Source: Streptomyces sp. 378
GTDB lineage: Bacteria; Actinomycetota; Actinomycetes; Streptomycetales; Streptomycetaceae
Direction of reading: 5' to 3'
Assembly: GCF_030124145.1 (NCBI RefSeq)
Contig: NZ_JASKMS010000004.1
Span: 1-64,000, forward strand
DNA length: 64,000 bases
Shown: positions 18,118 through 26,456 of the stretch, piece by piece
Numbering within the stretch: position 1 is the first letter of the stretch
Layout of the letters: every line of letters starts with the position of its first letter
Translations under genes and position numbers: made by a program
The notes under the pieces: generated by a model
Told to the model about the DNA's origin: nothing
The model's input: only the letters and a program-made list of their open reading frames with translations
Databases searched by the model: none

Positions 18118-18969
18118 TCACAGCTCCTTCGCCAACCTGTGGATGAATTCGCGGGACCGCTCGGCGTCGAGCGACACCGCCTCCACTTTACGGAAGAGCG
18201 TTCGAAAGGCGGCGAGCTGGGCTTCGGAGTCGATGAAGGCGGCACCCTGCGGTCCGTCACGTACGACTGTGTCGAGCTTGGGAACGGCGCCGCCTGCGTA
18301 CGTCATGGCGCTCGCGGCTCCGGCAAAGTCCTCCAGGTCGAAGGGGATGACGCGCACGGTGACGTCGTCCGCTTCGGAGAGTTCGAGCAAGTGAACGAGT
18401 TGGGCTCGTGAGGTGGCGCGGTCACTGACCATGATGCGCAAGGCCGCCTCGTGGATGACGGCTTCGTAGGGCTTGGGCGCAGGGCCTTTGAGGATCACCT
18501 TGCGCTGCATCCGGTGCCGGACGCGCAACTCGAGGTCCTCCTGCGGAAGTTCGGGAACCCTGTAGGCGTAGACGGCGCGAGCGTAGGCCTCAGTCTGGAG
18601 TGGACCTGGGATGTACAGGAACTGCGCCTCCCGCAGGAACGTGGCGTGGTGCTCCAACTCGGCGAGGGCGAGGAAGGGTGTGGGCAGAAGCCCCCGGTAG
18701 TCCTCCCACCAACCGCGTGTCCGATCGGTTGCCACGGCAACCAGGGCGTCGATGAACACCTCGTCCGTGCACACGTAGTGGGCCGCCAGGCGGCGCAGGC
18801 GCTTCGCGCTCACTCCGGCGAGGCCAGTCTCGATCTGGCTGATCTGCGGGGCGCTGACCCCGAGTAGGGCCGCCGCCTCGCGGGCTGTGAGGCCCGCTGC
18901 GTCGCGGAGTCTTCGCAGTTCGAGAGCCAGGCGCATCTGTCGCGCGGTCGGCTCGCTCCTCAGTGCCAT
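18118..18969 (-). CDS. XRE-family regulator of the WhiJ/Scr1 type (HTH plus DUF5753)
   Basis: 283 residues. The N-terminal HTH reads LRRLRDAAGLTAREAAALLG then APQISQIETGLAG. The rest is the DUF5753-type ligand or partner domain with GLLPTPFLALAELEHHAT, FLYIPGPLQTEAYAR and EDFAGAASAMTYAGG. ATG 18969 follows GGGAGG at 6 nt. It forms a probable operon with the DUF397 gene and is divergent from a small ATPase gene, the usual three-part accessory cluster of streptomycetes. A developmental or antibiotic-regulatory role is inference from the family. Confidence 0.88.
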   Translation of the reverse strand: MALRSEPTARQMRLALELRRLRDAAGLTAREAAALLGVSAPQISQIETGLAGVSAKRLRRLAAHYVCTDEVFIDALVAVATDRTRGWWEDYRGLLPTPFLALAELEHHATFLREAQFLYIPGPLQTEAYARAVYAYRVPELPQEDLELRVRHRMQRKVILKGPAPKPYEAVIHEAALRIMVSDRATSRAQLVHLLELSEADDVTVRVIPFDLEDFAGAASAMTYAGGAVPKLDTVVRDGPQGAAFIDSEAQLAAFRTLFRKVEAVSLDAERSREFIHRLAKEL

Positions 18970-19193
18970 CGCTTGCCTCCCAATGCGCCCGTCAGCGCGA
19001 CTCGTTCGGGTGCCAGGGTATGCGATCGGGTTGCATAACTTAAACAGTAATACCTACCGTCGGTGATGCGCCGCACACGCTGCGGATTGCCGGGGGCTCC
19101 GGAAGCGCACCGCCCCGTCCTGCCGTGACGGCTGCGGCAATGACACCGCCCCCCCATGACCTCAACCTGCGACTATGGAACGGGAGTTCGCGC

Positions 19194-19613
19194 ATGCCTG
19201 AATGCGAGTCCGACGAGCCCTGGGAGTACACCCTGTACATCCCGAACGACCTGCGTGCCGTCACGATCAGTCGCCGTACTCTCCGCCTGATCCTCACGAT
19301 GCACGGGCTGATCCGCCTGGGCGACGTGGCCGAGCTGCTGGCGGCCGAGCTGGTCTCCAACGCCGTACGTCACACCAAGGGGCCCGCAGCCCTGCGCGTG
19401 CGATGGTCGGCCGGGGTGCTGCGGATCGGAGCGTGGGACGCCGACCCGGAGCCGCCTGGGCCGCCAGGGTCGTTCGAGCAGGCCGGCGACTCGGAGGAGG
19501 GGCGGGGGCTCGCGCTGGTCCGGGCGTGTTCCGACCTGTGGGGCTGGCAGCCGCTGACGAGGGACGGCAACCGGGGCAAGTACGTGTGGTGCGAGCTGAC
19601 CTCGGCGGCGTGA
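19194..19613 (+). CDS. Small GHKL-fold ATP-binding protein (anti-sigma-like)
   Basis: 139 residues. The N-box is VAELLAAELVSNAVRHTKGP, and the G-box equivalents are IGAWDADPEPP and EEGRGLALVRACSD, ending with KYVWCEL. This is the single-domain histidine-kinase-like ATPase class that includes anti-sigma factors of the RsbW type and AbaA-cluster proteins. ATG 19194 follows GGGAG at about 7 nt; an upstream GTG at 19125 is less likely. Divergent from the WhiJ-type regulator. Confidence 0.82.
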   Translation: MPECESDEPWEYTLYIPNDLRAVTISRRTLRLILTMHGLIRLGDVAELLAAELVSNAVRHTKGPAALRVRWSAGVLRIGAWDADPEPPGPPGSFEQAGDSEEGRGLALVRACSDLWGWQPLTRDGNRGKYVWCELTSAA

Positions 19614-19693
19614 ACGTTTTGGCGCCCCTCGAAAGGGTGAACGTACCGCCTTCGCCCGGAAAAATCATCCCTTGGTCCAACTAGGTTGCACAC

Positions 19694-20635
19694 ATGGTCA
19701 CATCAGCTCACGAGGGCATGCACCGCATCTTTCAGGAGCGGCCCGAGATCCTGGCTCCCGTGTTCGGGGTGCTGGGTGTCCCGTTATCCGCGAAGGCGAC
19801 CGTGGACGCGGTCACGACCGACGTGACGGAGGCCCGGCCGCTGGAGCGGCGTGTGGACACGGTGCTGCGCGTCGGCCCGTCCGATGGCGAGGACTTCCTG
19901 CTCGCCATCGAGTCGCAGTCGGGCAAGGTCGCGGGCAAGGAGCGGAGCTGGGCGTACTACGTCGCCTTTCTCCAGGCGAAGTACGGCCTGCCCGTCCTGC
20001 TTCTCGTGGTCTGCCAGGACAGAGTCACAGCCAAGTGGGCGGCCGGTCCCTTCGACTGCGGCACGCGGGGCTGGACGGCGCAGCGGACCCACCCGCTGGT
20101 CGTCGGGCCGGAGAACCTGCCGGTGATCACCGACGCCCGGACCGCGGCGAAGAACCTCGCGCTGGCCGTACTCTCCGCCCTGGCGCACGCCCGTAGTGCC
20201 GATTCCGACGCCATACTGAAGGCGCTGACGACCGCCCTTCATGAGACGCGCACAACGGACCCTGAAACCGCCGACTACTTCTACGACTTCCTGGAAATCA
20301 GCCTGGGCAACAGCCCAGCCGGAAAGAAACTGAAGGAAATCATGTCGTTCGTCAACTACTTCCCCGGCCGGGGGACGGTCCGTGAGACGGCCTACCTTGA
20401 AGGCAAGGCAGAAGGCAAGGCAGAAGGCAAGGCCGAGGGGGAGGCCAAGGGCATCCTGTACGTACTGGAGGTGCGCGGTATCCCCGTACCGGACTCCGTG
20501 CGCGAGCGCATCACGACCTGCACGGACCTGGAGCGTCTCGACGCGTGGCTGGAGCGTTCCCGCACCGTCGCGCGCGCGGAGGACCTGTTCGTCGAGGACC
20601 CGGAGGCCCCGGGGACCGGACCCGGACGGGCCTGA
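19694..20635 (+). CDS. Rpn/PD-(D/E)XK-type nuclease-like protein
   Basis: 313 residues. The putative catalytic pattern is [10 protein letters not shown] followed by [10 protein letters not shown], that is D...E-x-Q of the Rpn/transposase_31-type PD-(D/E)XK fold, then [23 protein letters not shown] (GKAE)n tetrapeptide repeat sits before a C-terminal helical module, [17 protein letters not shown] then [14 protein letters not shown]. Rpn proteins promote RecA-independent recombination or act in defence; which applies here is unknown. TAGGTT lies 6 nt before the ATG, leaderless-like. The next gene starts 3 bp after the stop. Confidence 0.72.
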   Translation: MVTSAHEGMHRIFQERPEILAPVFGVLGVPLSAKATVDAVTTDVTEARPLERRVDTVLRVGPSDGEDFLLAIESQSGKVAGKERSWAYYVAFLQAKYGLPVLLLVVCQDRVTAKWAAGPFDCGTRGWTAQRTHPLVVGPENLPVITDARTAAKNLALAVLSALAHARSADSDAILKALTTALHETRTTDPETADYFYDFLEISLGNSPAGKKLKEIMSFVNYFPGRGTVRETAYLEGKAEGKAEGKAEGEAKGILYVLEVRGIPVPDSVRERITTCTDLERLDAWLERSRTVARAEDLFVEDPEAPGTGPGRA

Positions 20636-20638
20636 GCG

Positions 20639-21082
20639 TTGGCCGACGAGCAGGACAGTCAGCAGGACGGGCCGTCAGAGCTGCTCGACCTGTACAGGTT
20701 CACGGCTGTGTGCCTTGCGCTGGGCATTCCCCCGCACAAGGTGGCGGGGGATTTCCGGTTCGGGCTGGAAGGCCTCAGAGAGCGCGGAGTCGTCCCCTTG
20801 GAGGACCTGGCCCTCGTGCACGCACGCGCGGCGGGGGAGGACGAACACCCCGAGCGGTGGGCGGCGGGTTTCACCGCCGGGTACCTCTCGGCCTGGGCCG
20901 CAGCGGTCCTGCGTGTCCTGGAGGCGCGCGGTGTCGAGTTCTCGAAGCACCTCCACCGCGGTCTCCACCTGTGTTCCGACGCGGACAGGCTCACCCGCTT
21001 TCTCGACCGTGCCGTCACCGCGACTCACGAAGCCGACGTGGTCGCCGGGGAGCCGAGCCCGCAGGCACCGGACGGCCCGTAG
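20639..21082 (+). CDS. Hypothetical protein sharing the C-terminal module of the upstream Rpn-like protein
   Basis: 147 residues with a TTG start 3 bp after the Rpn-like stop. The N-terminal 80 residues are helical and unrecognised ([20 protein letters not shown]). The end, [17 protein letters not shown] then [14 protein letters not shown], aligns with the end of the Rpn-like protein at VLE-RG, C-D-RL and the final Leu-x-Arg. It may be a remnant of a second family member or a dedicated partner. Confidence 0.6.
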   Translation: MADEQDSQQDGPSELLDLYRFTAVCLALGIPPHKVAGDFRFGLEGLRERGVVPLEDLALVHARAAGEDEHPERWAAGFTAGYLSAWAAAVLRVLEARGVEFSKHLHRGLHLCSDADRLTRFLDRAVTATHEADVVAGEPSPQAPDGP

Positions 21083-21092
21083 GGTGCTGCGC

Positions 21093-21464
21093 ATGAGCAT
21101 CATCGGGGTCGGGATCGACGTCGCCGAGATCGATCGGTTCGCGGCGTCGCTGAAGCGGACGCCCGCGTTGGCCGAGCGGCTGTTCGTGGAGCGGGAGTTG
21201 CTGCTGCCCAGCGGCGAGCGGCGGGGGGTCGCCTCGCTCGCCGCGCGGTTCGCGGCCAAGGAGGCACTGGCCAAGGCGCTCGGTGCTCCGCCCGGGCTGC
21301 TCTGGACCGACGCCGAGGTGTGCGTCGAGGACAGTGGGCGGCCCCGGCTGCGGGTGACCGGGACCGTGGCCGCGCGGGCCGCCGAGCTCGGCGTGCAGAC
21401 CTGGCATGTGTCGCTGAGTCACGACGCGGGCGTCGCCTCGGCCGTGGTCATCGCCGAGGCGTGA
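21093..21464 (+). CDS. acpS: Holo-[acyl-carrier-protein] synthase
   Basis: Transfers 4'-phosphopantetheine from CoA to acyl carrier proteins. The 123 residues show the magnesium-binding start [14 protein letters not shown] and the second signature [15 protein letters not shown], ending [24 protein letters not shown] lies 7 nt before the ATG, a leaderless arrangement. The longer frame reading into it is a shadow. Confidence 0.95.
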   Translation: MSIIGVGIDVAEIDRFAASLKRTPALAERLFVERELLLPSGERRGVASLAARFAAKEALAKALGAPPGLLWTDAEVCVEDSGRPRLRVTGTVAARAAELGVQTWHVSLSHDAGVASAVVIAEA

Positions 21465-21500
21465 GCCACATCCCCGGAGGGTGTCCGCACCCCCCATGGG

Positions 21501-21521
21501 GCTTCTGATGGATCTCCACGG
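21501..21521 (+). repeat. Solo copy of the 28.5-kb element terminal repeat
   Basis: 20 of 21 bases match the inner-facing end of the element at 28530-28762 (GCTTCTGATGGATCTCC then CGG). No second end was found nearby, so this is a truncated or decayed copy downstream of acpS. Confidence 0.55.
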
Positions 21522-21558
21522 CTGTCCGCGCACGGTGTCACGGCGGCCGGCACACCTC

Positions 21559-21831
21559 CTAGACCAGGCTCCAGAGCAGCGTGATCGTGCCGATGAGGCC
21601 GATCGCGCCCAGGGCCGTACCGGCTGCCGCCGGCCACAGGCGGCCCGTTCCCCTGCGCGCGTAGTGGAGGCCCATCGCTCCGAAGGTCACCGCGAGCGCT
21701 CCGGCCAGTACCGTCCACGGGAACAGGAACGCACAGGTGCCCACGGCCGAGAAGACGCCGAGGACCAGGGCCGTGGGGCCCAGGGCGGTGGCGGGGCTGT
21801 CCGTGTCCTCGGGTGCTGTCGAATGTGTCAT
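21559..21831 (-). CDS. Small DUF4190-like membrane protein
   Basis: 90 residues with two clear membrane segments (ALVLGVFSAVGTCAFLFPW and LAGALAVTFGAMGLHYARR) and a third near the C-terminus. The pattern matches small DUF4190-type proteins. ATG 21831 lies just inside a perfect palindrome at 21844-21863 that would cover the ribosome site or promoter, so repression by a TetR-like protein is likely. No regulator gene is adjacent. Confidence 0.68.
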   Translation of the reverse strand: MTHSTAPEDTDSPATALGPTALVLGVFSAVGTCAFLFPWTVLAGALAVTFGAMGLHYARRGTGRLWPAAAGTALGAIGLIGTITLLWSLV

Positions 21832-21843
21832 GCCTCGCCCCCC

Positions 21844-21863
21844 ATTTTGAACGAGTTCAAAAT
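21844..21863. promoter_or_regulatory. Perfect palindrome, TetR-type operator candidate
   Basis: Arms ATTTTGAAC and GTTCAAAAT with a 2-nt spacer (GA). It is A/T rich in a high-GC background and sits 12 bp upstream of the start of the DUF4190-like gene. Confidence 0.7.
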
Positions 21864-21910
21864 CCGACTCGATCATACGCCCGGGGCGTCATCGGGGGAA
21901 CAGGACCCGC

Positions 21911-21950
21911 GAAGGCCCCCGCCGGGCGTGGGTGTGGTGGCGGGGGCTTC
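21911..21950 (-). terminator. Terminator of the beta-helix gene
   Basis: GAAGGCCCCCGCC pairs with GGCGGGGGCTTC with one bulged G around a 15-nt loop, 15 bp after the stop of the beta-helix gene. Confidence 0.65.
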
Positions 21951-21965
21951 GGCGGCCCGGTCGGG

Positions 21966-23120
21966 TCAGCAGATCGACTGACTGCTGTTCACCCGCGTGA
22001 TGTTGCGGAACGTCGTGTTCTCGCCGCACGGGCTCTCCCTGATGGCCGAGTTGGTGACCGTCAGGTTCTGGATGGTGATGTCCTTGTTGTTGGGGAACTG
22101 TGAGCGCGCGGCCAGTCGTAGCTCGCCGCCGCCGGTGATCGTGCCGCTTCGGGCCGCGAGGCTGACGTTGTAGCAGTTCTCGATCAGGACCGAGTTGTTG
22201 CCCGTGTTCGAGAGCGTCACCCTGTCGATGACGGCCCCGCCGCTCTCCGAGACGCAGAACACCCCGCGCCCGCCGCCACGCGCGATGACCTCGCCGACGC
22301 GGATGTTGGTGGGGTAGCCGCCGCCGACCCGGCCGTTGCGGTTGGCCATGCGGAAGGCGGCGTAGCCGGTGCCGGTGCCCGCGTTCTCCGCGTCGACCTT
22401 GGTCACGGTGGCGTTGACGGTCTGGTTGAGCAGCAGGCCGGACTCGCCGACGTTGCGGGCCGTCACCGTGCCGATGGTGAGGCCGTCGACGCCGTAGGTC
22501 TCCACCGCGTGGCTGGACGCGCCGGAGACGTAGACGTCGTTGATGCGGATGTTGCGCGTCCACTGACTGGTGTCGCCCCGGTTGTCGATGCGGACGCCCA
22601 GACCGCGCGAGAGGCGCATGTCGATCTGACCCAGCACCACGTTCTGGACGTTGCGCAGGAAGATGCCGTACAGCGGGGTGCCGGTGAGCTTGAGGTTCTG
22701 GACCTCCACGTCGCGGGTGCCGCGCGAGTAGACCGGCGCCTGGTCGCCCGAGCCGCTGCCGGTGACGTTGATCGTGCCGCAGACGTCGAGGACCGTGTAG
22801 CTCGGCAGGGAGATGCGCGAGCCCGCCGAGACGGAACCCGAGCCGCGGACCACGACCCGTTCCTTCGAGGTGCGCCCGGCGGTGAGGCTGTTGACGGCCG
22901 CCTGGACGGCCGCGCGCATGTCGGTTCCGGTGTAGACGGTGCTGCCGCCGCGCCGGGCGGTCCAGTTGCCGCCGCTCTGCACGGCCTCGGCCTGGTAGGA
23001 GCCGTCTCCGCAGGCCAGGGCGCGCGTGGGGGCGGCCGTGGCGGGGGCGGTCAGGGTGCCGGCCGCGGTGAGGAGGGCGGTGGCACCGGCGGCGGCCAGT
23101 AATGCGGCTCTGCGTCCCAT
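21966..23120 (-). CDS. Secreted right-handed beta-helix protein (pectate-lyase-like)
   Basis: 384 residues with a signal peptide MGRRAALLAAAGATALL ending near ATAAPTRA; the twin Arg is Tat-like. The rest is a series of short strands with repeated Asn/Val/Gly patterns (DVEVQNLKLTGTPLYG, NVVLGQIDMRLSRGLG, DITIQNLTVTNSAI) typical of parallel beta-helix polysaccharide lyases or hydrolases. Paired Cys occur near both ends. Substrate cannot be read from sequence. The true start is ATG 23120; the frame extending upstream is not coding. A LacI-type operator-like site lies 34 bp before it. Confidence 0.78.
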   Translation of the reverse strand: MGRRAALLAAAGATALLTAAGTLTAPATAAPTRALACGDGSYQAEAVQSGGNWTARRGGSTVYTGTDMRAAVQAAVNSLTAGRTSKERVVVRGSGSVSAGSRISLPSYTVLDVCGTINVTGSGSGDQAPVYSRGTRDVEVQNLKLTGTPLYGIFLRNVQNVVLGQIDMRLSRGLGVRIDNRGDTSQWTRNIRINDVYVSGASSHAVETYGVDGLTIGTVTARNVGESGLLLNQTVNATVTKVDAENAGTGTGYAAFRMANRNGRVGGGYPTNIRVGEVIARGGGRGVFCVSESGGAVIDRVTLSNTGNNSVLIENCYNVSLAARSGTITGGGELRLAARSQFPNNKDITIQNLTVTNSAIRESPCGENTTFRNITRVNSSQSIC

Positions 23121-23153
23121 GGGGGCCTCGGTTTCGTCGGGTGTGGGGGAGTG

Positions 23154-23166
23154 TGCAAGCGCTTTC
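23154..23166. promoter_or_regulatory. LacI/CcpA-like operator candidate
   Basis: TGCAAGCGCTTTC has the AAGCGCTT core typical of LacI-family sites. It lies 34 bp upstream of the beta-helix gene start, consistent with carbohydrate-dependent repression. Confidence 0.5.
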
Positions 23167-23294
23167 TGCACGGCCGGGAGTCTGGCAAAGGGGCGGCAGA
23201 GCGTCAACGGATCCGACACGGTTCGCAGCGGGGGAGACGCCGGAGGTGCGTGTGAGGGGGAGTGGCCCGGAGGTCGTACGGGAAACTCGACCGC

Positions 23295-24725
23295 ATGCGT
23301 ACTGCGTACAGCGTGGAGACGGTCCGGAACGCCGAACGGGAGCTGATGGCGCGGCTGCCGGAGGGGGCGCTGATGCAACGCGCCGCCGCCGGACTCGCCG
23401 CGGCCTGCGCCGACCTGCTGGGGCGGGTGTACGGGAGCAGGGTCGTGCTGCTGGTCGGCAGTGGCGACAACGGGGGTGACGCCCTGTACGCCGGGGCCCG
23501 GCTGGCCCGTCGGGGGGCCGGGGTCACGGCGGTGCTGCTCGCGCCGGACCGGGCGCACGCGGCGGGGCTCGCGGCGCTGCGGCGGGCCGGGGGGCGGACC
23601 GTCGGGGCCGGTGAGGGCGAGCCGCTGGCCGAGGGCGCGGACCTCGTCGTCGACGGGATCGTCGGGATCGGCGGGAAGGGCGGGCTGCGGCCGGACGCCG
23701 TGCCGTTGGCCGCTGCCGCCGGGCGGTCACGGGGAGCCGTGGTCGCCGTCGATCTTCCGAGCGGCGTCGACGCCGACACCGGGGAGGTCCACGGCATCGC
23801 CGTGCGGGCCGACCTGACCGTCACCTTCGGGACGCACAAGCCCGGGCTCCTGATCGACCCCGCACGCGAGCACGCGGGGTCGGTGCGCCTGGTCGACATC
23901 GGGCTGGAGCTGCCGGCCGAGGCGGACCTGGAGGCGTTGCAGCACCGGGACGTGGCCCGGTTGCTGCCGGTGCCGGGGGCGGAGAGCGACAAGTACCGGC
24001 GGGGCGTGGTCGGCATCGCCGCCGGGTCGGCGCGCTACCCGGGGGCCGCCGTGCTGGCCGTCGCGGGCGCGCTGCGGGGTGGGGCCGGGGCGGTGCGGTA
24101 CGTCGGACCGGCCGGGGACGCGGTCATCGCGCGGTATCCCGAGACGCTCGTGTCGGATCAGGGGCCGAAGCACGCCGGGCGGGTGCAGGCGTGGGTCGTC
24201 GGACCGGGGGCCGGGGACGACGCGGCGACGGTGGCGGAGGTACTGGCGGCAGAGGTGCCGGTGCTGATCGACGCGGACGGGCTGCGGCTGGCGGACGCGG
24301 AGGTCGTGCGGGGGCGGCGGGCGCCGACGCTCATGACGCCGCACGCGGGCGAGGCGGCGGCCCTGCTGGGAGTGGAGCGGGGGGAGGTCGAGGGTGGCCG
24401 GCTGGCGTCGGTTCGCGAACTGGCGCGACGGTACGGGGCGACCGTGTTGCTGAAGGGGTCGACGACGCTGGTGGCCGACGCGGGGGGTGGGGCGGTGCGG
24501 GTGAACCCGACGGGCACGGGGTGGCTGGCCACGGCCGGGAGCGGGGACGTGCTGTCGGGGCTGGCCGGGTCGTTGCTGGCGGCGGGGCTGTCCGCGAGGG
24601 ACGCCGGGAGTGTGGGCGCGTATGTGCACGGGCTGGCCGGACGGCTGGCGGCGGAGGGGGCGCCGGTGGGGGCGCACGATGTGGCGGGTGCGGTTCCGGA
24701 GGCCTGGCGGAATGTCCTGGGCTGA
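23295..24725 (+). CDS. Bifunctional NAD(P)H-hydrate epimerase / ADP-dependent dehydratase
   Basis: Repairs hydrated NAD(P)H. The N-terminal epimerase (YjeF_N) shows LLVGSGDNGGDALYAGARL and ADLVVDGIVGIGGKGGL; the C-terminal ribokinase-like dehydratase shows LMTPHAGEAAALLG, VLLKGSTTLV and TAGSGDVLSGLAGSLLAAG. 476 residues, typical for the fused enzyme (NnrDE, YjeF). ATG 23295 chosen because the in-frame GTG at 23262 adds a non-conserved basic stretch. Upstream of alr, as in other streptomycetes. Confidence 0.93.
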   Translation: MRTAYSVETVRNAERELMARLPEGALMQRAAAGLAAACADLLGRVYGSRVVLLVGSGDNGGDALYAGARLARRGAGVTAVLLAPDRAHAAGLAALRRAGGRTVGAGEGEPLAEGADLVVDGIVGIGGKGGLRPDAVPLAAAAGRSRGAVVAVDLPSGVDADTGEVHGIAVRADLTVTFGTHKPGLLIDPAREHAGSVRLVDIGLELPAEADLEALQHRDVARLLPVPGAESDKYRRGVVGIAAGSARYPGAAVLAVAGALRGGAGAVRYVGPAGDAVIARYPETLVSDQGPKHAGRVQAWVVGPGAGDDAATVAEVLAAEVPVLIDADGLRLADAEVVRGRRAPTLMTPHAGEAAALLGVERGEVEGGRLASVRELARRYGATVLLKGSTTLVADAGGGAVRVNPTGTGWLATAGSGDVLSGLAGSLLAAGLSARDAGSVGAYVHGLAGRLAAEGAPVGAHDVAGAVPEAWRNVLG

Positions 24726-25178
24726 GGGATGGGACGGATGGAGGGCTGAGGGGGTGGGCGGGGATGCGGGCCGGTGGGGGTTGCCGGGGTGGGGCGCCCC
24801 CTCCGCCCTTTCCCGTCCCGCCTCCGGGGGCTGCCGCCCCGGCCCCCCCGCTTCGGCCTGAACGGCCTCGTCCTCAAGCGCCGGACGGGCCGGCAGTGGC
24901 TGAGCAGCGTGGTCGGGCCCGCTCAGCCCTGGGTGCTCGACACACCCGACCAGGCCCTGCCGCCCGTGTGGTGTACCCGCCGTCCGCGGAGGAAGAGGGC
25001 GTCGGGCCGCGCAGCGCTCCGGCGGGGACGTACGCGCTCGTCGAGTACGTGCCGTCGGGCGAGGCGGTCGCGCGGAGGCTGTGGGCGTGCTCAGGAAGGG
25101 TGACCGGGTGTTCTCGTGGGGGCGGCGGCCCGGGACGTAGCAGAACCGTCGGCGGAGCCCTCTGAGACACTGGGCGCG
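24726..25178 (+). other. Gene-free stretch between nnrDE-type gene and alr, with a repeat and a possible coding remnant
   Basis: From about 24801 to 24897 the sequence (CTTTCCCGTCCCGCCTCCGG, then CTTCGGCCTGAACGGCCTCG and AAGCGCCGGACGGGC) resembles a pyrimidine-rich intergenic repeat that I recognise from other Streptomyces. From about 24969 to 25080 one frame reads YALVEYVPSGEAVARRLWA with high-GC codon bias but no start, suggesting a remnant gene end. No intact gene seen. GACACT lies 7 nt before the alr start. Confidence 0.45.
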
Positions 25179-26348
25179 ATGAGCGAGAGAACAGCCCCGC
25201 GGACCGCGTTCCTGAGGGCCCGTGCCGAGATCGACCTGGCCGCCCTGCGGGCCAACGTGCGGGCCCTGCGTGCCCATGCGCCGGGCGCGGCCGTGATGGC
25301 CGTGGTGAAGTCCGAGGCGTACGGGCACGGGGCCGTGCCGTGTGCCCGGGCGGCCGTCGCCGCGGGGGCGACCTGGCTGGGCACGGCCACGCCCGAGGAG
25401 GCCCTGGCCCTGCGGGCCGCCGGGCTGCCGGGCCGCATCATGTGCTGGCTGTGGACGCCCGGCGGGCCGTGGCGCGAGGCGATCGAGGCCGAGCTGGACG
25501 TGTCCGTCAGCGGCATGTGGGCCCTGGAGGAGGTCGTCGAGGCGGCCAGGGGGGCCGACCGGCCGGCCAGGGTGCAGCTGAAGGCGGACACGGGGTTGGG
25601 GCGCAACGGGTGCCGGCCGGGGGACGACTGGGCGGCGCTGGTCCGTCGGGCGCGGCGGGCCGAGGCGGAGGGGCTGCTGCGGGTCACGGGCCTGTGGTCG
25701 CACTTCGCCTGCGCGGACGAGCCGGGGCATCCCTCCATCGCCGCCCAGCTCGCCGTCTTCCGCGAGATGGTCGCGTACGCCGAGGAGCGGGGCGTGCGGC
25801 CCGAGGTCCGGCACATCGCCAACTCGCCGGCCACCCTCACGCTCCCCGAGAGCCACTTCGACCTGGTCCGCACCGGCATCGCCACCTACGGCATCTCGCC
25901 CAGCCCCGAGCTCGGCGCCCCGGCCGACTTCGGGCTGCGCCCCGTCATGACGCTGTCCGCCTCGCTGGCCCTGGTCAAGCGCGTACCGGGCGGGCACGGC
26001 GTCAGCTACGGACATCGGTACGTGACCCCCGGCGACACCACGGTCGGCCTGGTTCCGCTGGGCTACGCGGACGGCATCCCGCGGCACGCCTCCTCGGCCG
26101 GGCCGGTCCTGGTCGAGGGCAAGTGGCGCACCGTCGCCGGGCGGGTCGCCATGGACCAGTTCGTGGTGGATCTGGGCGGCGACGAGCCCGCCGCGGGGAC
26201 CGAGGCGGTCCTCTTCGGCCCCGGGGACCGCGGCGAGCCCACCGCCGAGGACTGGGCCCAGGCGGCCGGAACCATCGCCTACGAGATCGTGACCCGGATC
26301 GGTACGCGTGTTCCTCGCGTCTATGTGAATGAGGAACAGGACGGGTAA
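25179..26348 (+). CDS. alr: Alanine racemase
   Basis: PLP enzyme making D-alanine for peptidoglycan. The lysine that binds PLP is in VMAVVKSEAYGHG and the catalytic Tyr region is GHGVSYGHRYV. The C-terminal barrel shows GRVAMDQFVVDLGG. 389 residues, usual length. ATG 25179 is preceded by GACACT at 7 nt, possible leaderless promoter. Confidence 0.95.
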   Translation: MSERTAPRTAFLRARAEIDLAALRANVRALRAHAPGAAVMAVVKSEAYGHGAVPCARAAVAAGATWLGTATPEEALALRAAGLPGRIMCWLWTPGGPWREAIEAELDVSVSGMWALEEVVEAARGADRPARVQLKADTGLGRNGCRPGDDWAALVRRARRAEAEGLLRVTGLWSHFACADEPGHPSIAAQLAVFREMVAYAEERGVRPEVRHIANSPATLTLPESHFDLVRTGIATYGISPSPELGAPADFGLRPVMTLSASLALVKRVPGGHGVSYGHRYVTPGDTTVGLVPLGYADGIPRHASSAGPVLVEGKWRTVAGRVAMDQFVVDLGGDEPAAGTEAVLFGPGDRGEPTAEDWAQAAGTIAYEIVTRIGTRVPRVYVNEEQDG

Positions 26349-26456
26349 CTCGCACAGAGAGCCTGTCACGCGAGAAACGGCAGTCACTCAGGCGACACCG
26401 GCATCACCCGACCCGACGAGTCACCCGATCGGCAGCCCGGCGAAGAGGAGCGGTAC

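Noticed and set aside
24191..25165. 324-residue plus-strand frame across the end of the nnrDE-type gene
   Set aside because: Gly/Arg-rich shadow of the dehydratase domain; only its last part (after 24969) may be a remnant.
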